This document shows, piece after piece, positions 5,274 to 8,431 of a stretch of DNA of 8,431 nucleotides; position 1 is the first letter of the stretch, and each line of letters begins with the position of its first letter. Origin of the DNA: Spirosoma fluviale (GTDB lineage: Bacteria > Bacteroidota > Bacteroidia > Cytophagales > Spirosomataceae); contig CAMDSI010000086.1 in assembly GCA_945906915.1 (NCBI GenBank), positions 1-8,431 on the forward strand. The letters run 5' to 3'. The notes under the pieces were generated by a model. That model saw only the letters and a program-made list of their open reading frames with translations, was not told the origin of the DNA and ran no database searches. The translations under genes were made by a program, and so were the position numbers.

Positions 5274-6377
5274 ATGCAAAACAACAATTCAATACCGTCA
5301 AATAATGACCAAGATGATGATAAGACAATTATCTTCAGCTCAACCGAAAACGCGGCTGCCAAAAAAGATGAAACTGAAAAAATAAGTAAGGGCGATGATA
5401 ATGAAAAAACCCAAATCCAAGATTCGCCAGCTCAAAAATCTAATTCTGCTAATAGTCCAGCCAACAACGAAGCCGTTCCTAATAAATTAGCCGATTTAAA
5501 TAGTAAAAAAACCGATAGTAAAATTTCTACAGGATTATTTGCAGCTGGGGTAGCTGGCGCAGCCATTGGAGGAACAGCTCTAGGTACTGCTTTTTCGGAA
5601 GAAATTAAGGAAGTTTTTAATGTAGAGAGTTTTAACGCACCTGATTCTCCTGAAGCGGAAGCTCAAGAAGTTAGTTCTGTATCTGTCCAAATTTCTTCAA
5701 CAGATACAGCTGGTAACACTTATACGGTATCTATTGTAGATATTGATGGAGACGGGGATATAGATTCACAATCTGGACATATTCAATTGGTCGATGGCTC
5801 AACAGTATCTTTTACCCAAACAGGAGATAAATTAAATCCAATATTTGGTGATAACGCAGAAATTGCTTCAGTAAATGACTTTCATGGAAATCCGGAATTT
5901 GCTACTTATAATCCATTACCAGAAAATGATACCCATGTTTATGAAATACAAGCTGGCGATACGCTTAGTGAAATAGCTGATGCCAATCACACAAGTGTAG
6001 CACACTTAATGGAATTAAACCCTGATATTACTGACCCGAATCTAATCTATGCTTCGCATAATCTAGTAATACCTAACAATGACAATATCAGTAATCCATA
6101 TGAAGGCGGTGTTGGACTAGAGGGGCACGTGAATAATCTTACGGCATCAAATGATTCGACTGTTACGGGTGATTCAATAGCTGGAGATACTCCTGATGGC
6201 AACTATGCAAATATGGATTGGGCTTCTTTTAGTGATGATGCGGCCAATGGGGATAATTCAGCCTATGGTGAAGCATTATCTCAAACAGATTTTGATAGTT
6301 TTGAAGCTCCTGAAAGCTATAACGATTTTGATTCTAATGATTTAGATAATTTGGATATTAGTGCTGATTTTATGTAA
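5274..6377 (+). CDS. Membrane-anchored LysM protein with acidic tail
   Basis: LysM domains bind N-acetylglucosamine polymers such as peptidoglycan. The domain is at residues 222-267 (VYEIQAGDTLSEIAD, then LMELNPDI and LVIP), a full-length match. There is no N-terminal signal peptide. Instead a polar N-terminal region of about 82 residues precedes a glycine-zipper hydrophobic segment at 84-107 (ISTGLFAAGVAGAAIGG). This suggests an N-in, C-out protein with the LysM in the periplasm, though topology is inferred. Residues 156-164 (DIDGDGDID) form a calcium-loop-like motif. Residues 306-367 are very acidic and rich in Asp, Ser and Asn. The cytoplasmic part has DDKTIIF at 15-21 and EKTQI at 44-48, plausible kinase targets and FHA ligands. 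Start and stop are 10 nt from the neighbours, so it is firmly in the operon. Confidence 0.88.
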   Translation: MQNNNSIPSNNDQDDDKTIIFSSTENAAAKKDETEKISKGDDNEKTQIQDSPAQKSNSANSPANNEAVPNKLADLNSKKTDSKISTGLFAAGVAGAAIGGTALGTAFSEEIKEVFNVESFNAPDSPEAEAQEVSSVSVQISSTDTAGNTYTVSIVDIDGDGDIDSQSGHIQLVDGSTVSFTQTGDKLNPIFGDNAEIASVNDFHGNPEFATYNPLPENDTHVYEIQAGDTLSEIADANHTSVAHLMELNPDITDPNLIYASHNLVIPNNDNISNPYEGGVGLEGHVNNLTASNDSTVTGDSIAGDTPDGNYANMDWASFSDDAANGDNSAYGEALSQTDFDSFEAPESYNDFDSNDLDNLDISADFM

Positions 6378-6387
6378 AACAAATACT

Positions 6388-7680
6388 ATGATAAAAATTT
6401 CAAGTCAGGAATATATTTCTGAATTAGGTAAGCGGAACAACAATGAAGATAATTTTGGCCTCAACAAAGGACTTACTTATGTTGTTTGCGATGGGGTAGG
6501 TGGCACTGAAAAAGGCGAAATCGCTTCTGAAATCACTGTACGTTCTTTTGTGGAAGCATTTAAGGATAATATAAATGCAGACGCTAATGATGTATTAAAA
6601 AATACAGAAGATAAATTATCAGCCTATATCAATGAGCATCCTGAGGCCTTAGGTATGGCAACTACGCTAACTTTTTCTCAAATAAGATCCAATGGAATCT
6701 ACTTAGCCTGGGTTGGAGATAGTAGGATTTATCAGTTTAGAAATGGGGCTATTATTTTTAAAACAACTGATCATAGCTGGGTTAATGATGCGCTAAAAGC
6801 AGGCATCATCAGTGCAAATGAGGCAATTAACCATCCAAAGTCTAATATTATTACTAGGGCGGTTCAAGGAAATAATAAACCAACGACTGCAGATACTAGA
6901 CTATTGACGGATATTGAAAAAGGGGATTTGATTTTGCATTGTTCTGATGGAGTTCTGGAAAGCTGGGATGACGATTCTTTAAAGGATTTATTCTCTTCTG
7001 AAAATGAGCCAAAAGTCATATTAGAAATAATAAAAAAAGAGTGCAATATAAATTCAAAGGATAATTTTACTGCAATTGTTTATAAAATTGAAGATGCATC
7101 GATTATAAAAAGTCAGTCTTCTATCCAGCCTAGAGATACTTTTATTGATGCTATACCTTTAGATAAGAATGAATTTATTGCCGATAAAAGTAATTCCGCT
7201 AGTGTTAACGGCGTGATGAAGGTTAAAATATTGGGTTTGCCACTGTTTGCTTGGTTATGTTTTTTTATTCCTGTGATTATTTATTTATTTATTTTTAATA
7301 ATAGAATAGTAAAACCTAAAAAGACTATTTCAACTGGGCAACAAGCAACCCCATATACAAAGCCAGCACCTGGGAAAATAAATTCATCAACAAACGAGCC
7401 TAAAATTAACGAAGAACAGAATATCAAACTAGATAGCTTGAGAGACAAAGGATGGGAGAAAACCCCACCTTCAAAACCAAACCAGCTGAAGGATTTAGAA
7501 AAGGGCTTGATAAACAACTTAGCAAAATTGAATATCGAAACAGACACTGCAAAAATAAGAAAGATTAAAGAAAAAATAAATAATTTTAAGAATCAAATAA
7601 CAGAATGGCATTATGACTCATTGAAAATAGGGAATGAATATTACTATGACAAAGCTTGGATACGAAACAACCCCCATTAA
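6388..7680 (+). CDS. PP2C-family Ser/Thr phosphatase with transmembrane segment
   Basis: It would remove phosphate from Ser/Thr using two metal ions. The PP2C domain spans residues 1-235: E20-D21 in RNNNEDNF, D35-G36-V37-G38-G39, the ATTLT strand near 91-95, G110-D111-S112-R113, the S186-D187-G188 loop and D225-N226. All metal-binding aspartates expected for bacterial PP2C are present. A hydrophobic helix follows at about 281-304 (ILGLPLFAWLCFFIPVIIYL), then a polar linker and a coiled-coil-like tail at 365-405, ending WIRNNPH. The tail may be periplasmic, but basic residues flank both sides of the helix, so topology is uncertain. The ATG at 6388 is chosen because the earlier in-frame GTG at 6361 would overlap the LysM gene and add nine residues unlike the family. 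It lies 10 nt after LysM and is the likely partner of the kinase. Confidence 0.92.
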   Translation: MIKISSQEYISELGKRNNNEDNFGLNKGLTYVVCDGVGGTEKGEIASEITVRSFVEAFKDNINADANDVLKNTEDKLSAYINEHPEALGMATTLTFSQIRSNGIYLAWVGDSRIYQFRNGAIIFKTTDHSWVNDALKAGIISANEAINHPKSNIITRAVQGNNKPTTADTRLLTDIEKGDLILHCSDGVLESWDDDSLKDLFSSENEPKVILEIIKKECNINSKDNFTAIVYKIEDASIIKSQSSIQPRDTFIDAIPLDKNEFIADKSNSASVNGVMKVKILGLPLFAWLCFFIPVIIYLFIFNNRIVKPKKTISTGQQATPYTKPAPGKINSSTNEPKINEEQNIKLDSLRDKGWEKTPPSKPNQLKDLEKGLINNLAKLNIETDTAKIRKIKEKINNFKNQITEWHYDSLKIGNEYYYDKAWIRNNPH

Positions 7681-7733
7681 AATTAAATTAAAATAGCAAA
7701 AAGAAAAACCGTTACATACAAAAAACTAAAGCA

Positions 7734-8431
7734 ATGATTCAGCATCCTAACTATAATATTAAACACAGCATTGGCGAGGGCGGCATGTCAATCGTATACC
7801 TTGCAGAACACAACACACTGCATCAATTAGTTGCGATAAAAGTGCTGAAAAAAGAATTTATTAACAATGATAATATTCGTAAACGCTTTTTATCTGAAGC
7901 AAGGAATATTTTCAAAATGAGCCATCCTAATATTATTAAAGTCACCGACCTTATAGATGAAGGTGATACAGTTGCTTTTGTAATGGAATATATGGAAGGA
8001 CAAACACTTAAAGAGCATTTGGATACAAAAGGAAAATTGAATGAGGAAGAAATTAAAAGATTGTTTGCTCAAATGTTGGAAGCGGTAGGTTATGTACATG
8101 AGCAAGGATTAATTCATCGGGATATTAAGCCTAGTAACTTTATGATAACTAGCAAGGGAGTGGTTAAATTGCTAGACTTTGGTATTGCAAAAAACACGGA
8201 TACGACCTCTGCTGAATATACTCAAACTGGCACTACCCAAAATATGGGTACGCCAATGTACATGAGTCCTGAACAAATAAAGAGTACAAAGGAGGTGACA
8301 GCTCAATCAGATATTTACAGTTTGGGGGTTGTTTTATGGCAGATGGTAACGGGTAAAAAACCTTATGACACCAATACTACTTCAACTTTTGAATTACAGA
8401 CAAAAATTGTAAATGAAAAATTAGTACTTAC
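7734..8431 (+). CDS. Hanks-type Ser/Thr protein kinase, 3' end cut by window
   Basis: This frame stays open to the window end, giving the first 232 codons. It transfers phosphate from ATP to Ser/Thr. Visible motifs in order: glycine loop G14-E-G16-G17-M-S, VAIK with catalytic Lys36, partner Glu55 in LSEAR, HRDIKPSN with catalytic Asp130 and Asn135, metal-binding Asp148 of DFG, SPE at 178-180 and Asp193 of SDIYSLG. It is an RD kinase (Arg129), and its Thr-rich activation loop (T155, T157, T158, T163, T165, T167, T168, T173) suggests autophosphorylation. Any C-terminal sensor or membrane segment lies beyond the window. It starts 53 nt after the phosphatase gene, a longer, A-rich gap than elsewhere in the operon, with no terminator seen. 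It probably phosphorylates neighbours read by the FHA proteins. Confidence 0.95.
   Translation, partial: MIQHPNYNIKHSIGEGGMSIVYLAEHNTLHQLVAIKVLKKEFINNDNIRKRFLSEARNIFKMSHPNIIKVTDLIDEGDTVAFVMEYMEGQTLKEHLDTKGKLNEEEIKRLFAQMLEAVGYVHEQGLIHRDIKPSNFMITSKGVVKLLDFGIAKNTDTTSAEYTQTGTTQNMGTPMYMSPEQIKSTKEVTAQSDIYSLGVVLWQMVTGKKPYDTNTTSTFELQTKIVNEKLVL

Noticed and set aside
6361..6387. GTG start for the phosphatase gene
   Set aside because: It overlaps the LysM gene and adds residues that do not belong to the PP2C fold; the ATG at 6388 gives the usual N-terminus.

Overview
The window looks like a chromosomal segment from a member of the Bacteroidota. The DNA is AT-rich, starts are preceded by A-rich stretches instead of Shine-Dalgarno sequences, and several small secreted or membrane proteins are of types common in that phylum. 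No marker gene fixes the genus. No rRNA, tRNA, CRISPR array or intact transposase is present.

Left part (1-2238, plus strand). The first 65 bases fold into a compact RNA whose core resembles the SAM-I (S-box) riboswitch, but with a very short P2 and no P4. It lies about 80 nt upstream of a 327-aa protein of unknown function that contains an apparent internal duplication. Two 56-aa ORFs follow closely, one membrane-spanning and one strongly basic. A second small operon encodes a 91-aa membrane-anchored protein and a 103-aa exported protein built from six copies of a 13-residue FKSEA repeat.

Middle part (2239-3738). About 770 bp carry no intact gene but hold remnants of minus-strand coding sequence, one of them readable only across a frameshift. 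Next comes a minus-strand gene for a small exported protein. The divergent intergenic region after it holds two sequences resembling IS21-type terminal repeats and a nested imperfect inverted repeat around an AT-rich hairpin. This suggests an old insertion or rearrangement boundary just upstream of the right-hand cluster.

Right part (3739-8431, plus strand). This is a compact signalling operon: a double-FHA protein with a glycine-zipper segment and C-terminal zinc ribbon; a zinc-ribbon/FHA protein; a membrane-anchored LysM protein with an acidic tail; a PP2C phosphatase with a transmembrane segment and coiled-coil tail; and a Hanks-type Ser/Thr kinase cut off by the window end. The kinase and phosphatase would write and erase phosphothreonine, and the FHA domains would read it. 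Two operon proteins carry a T-x-[IV]-F motif like the phosphoacceptor site of mycobacterial GarA, so they are candidate substrates. The LysM protein could link this circuit to peptidoglycan. This five-gene assembly is the most interesting system in the window. Its output is unknown and may be encoded downstream.
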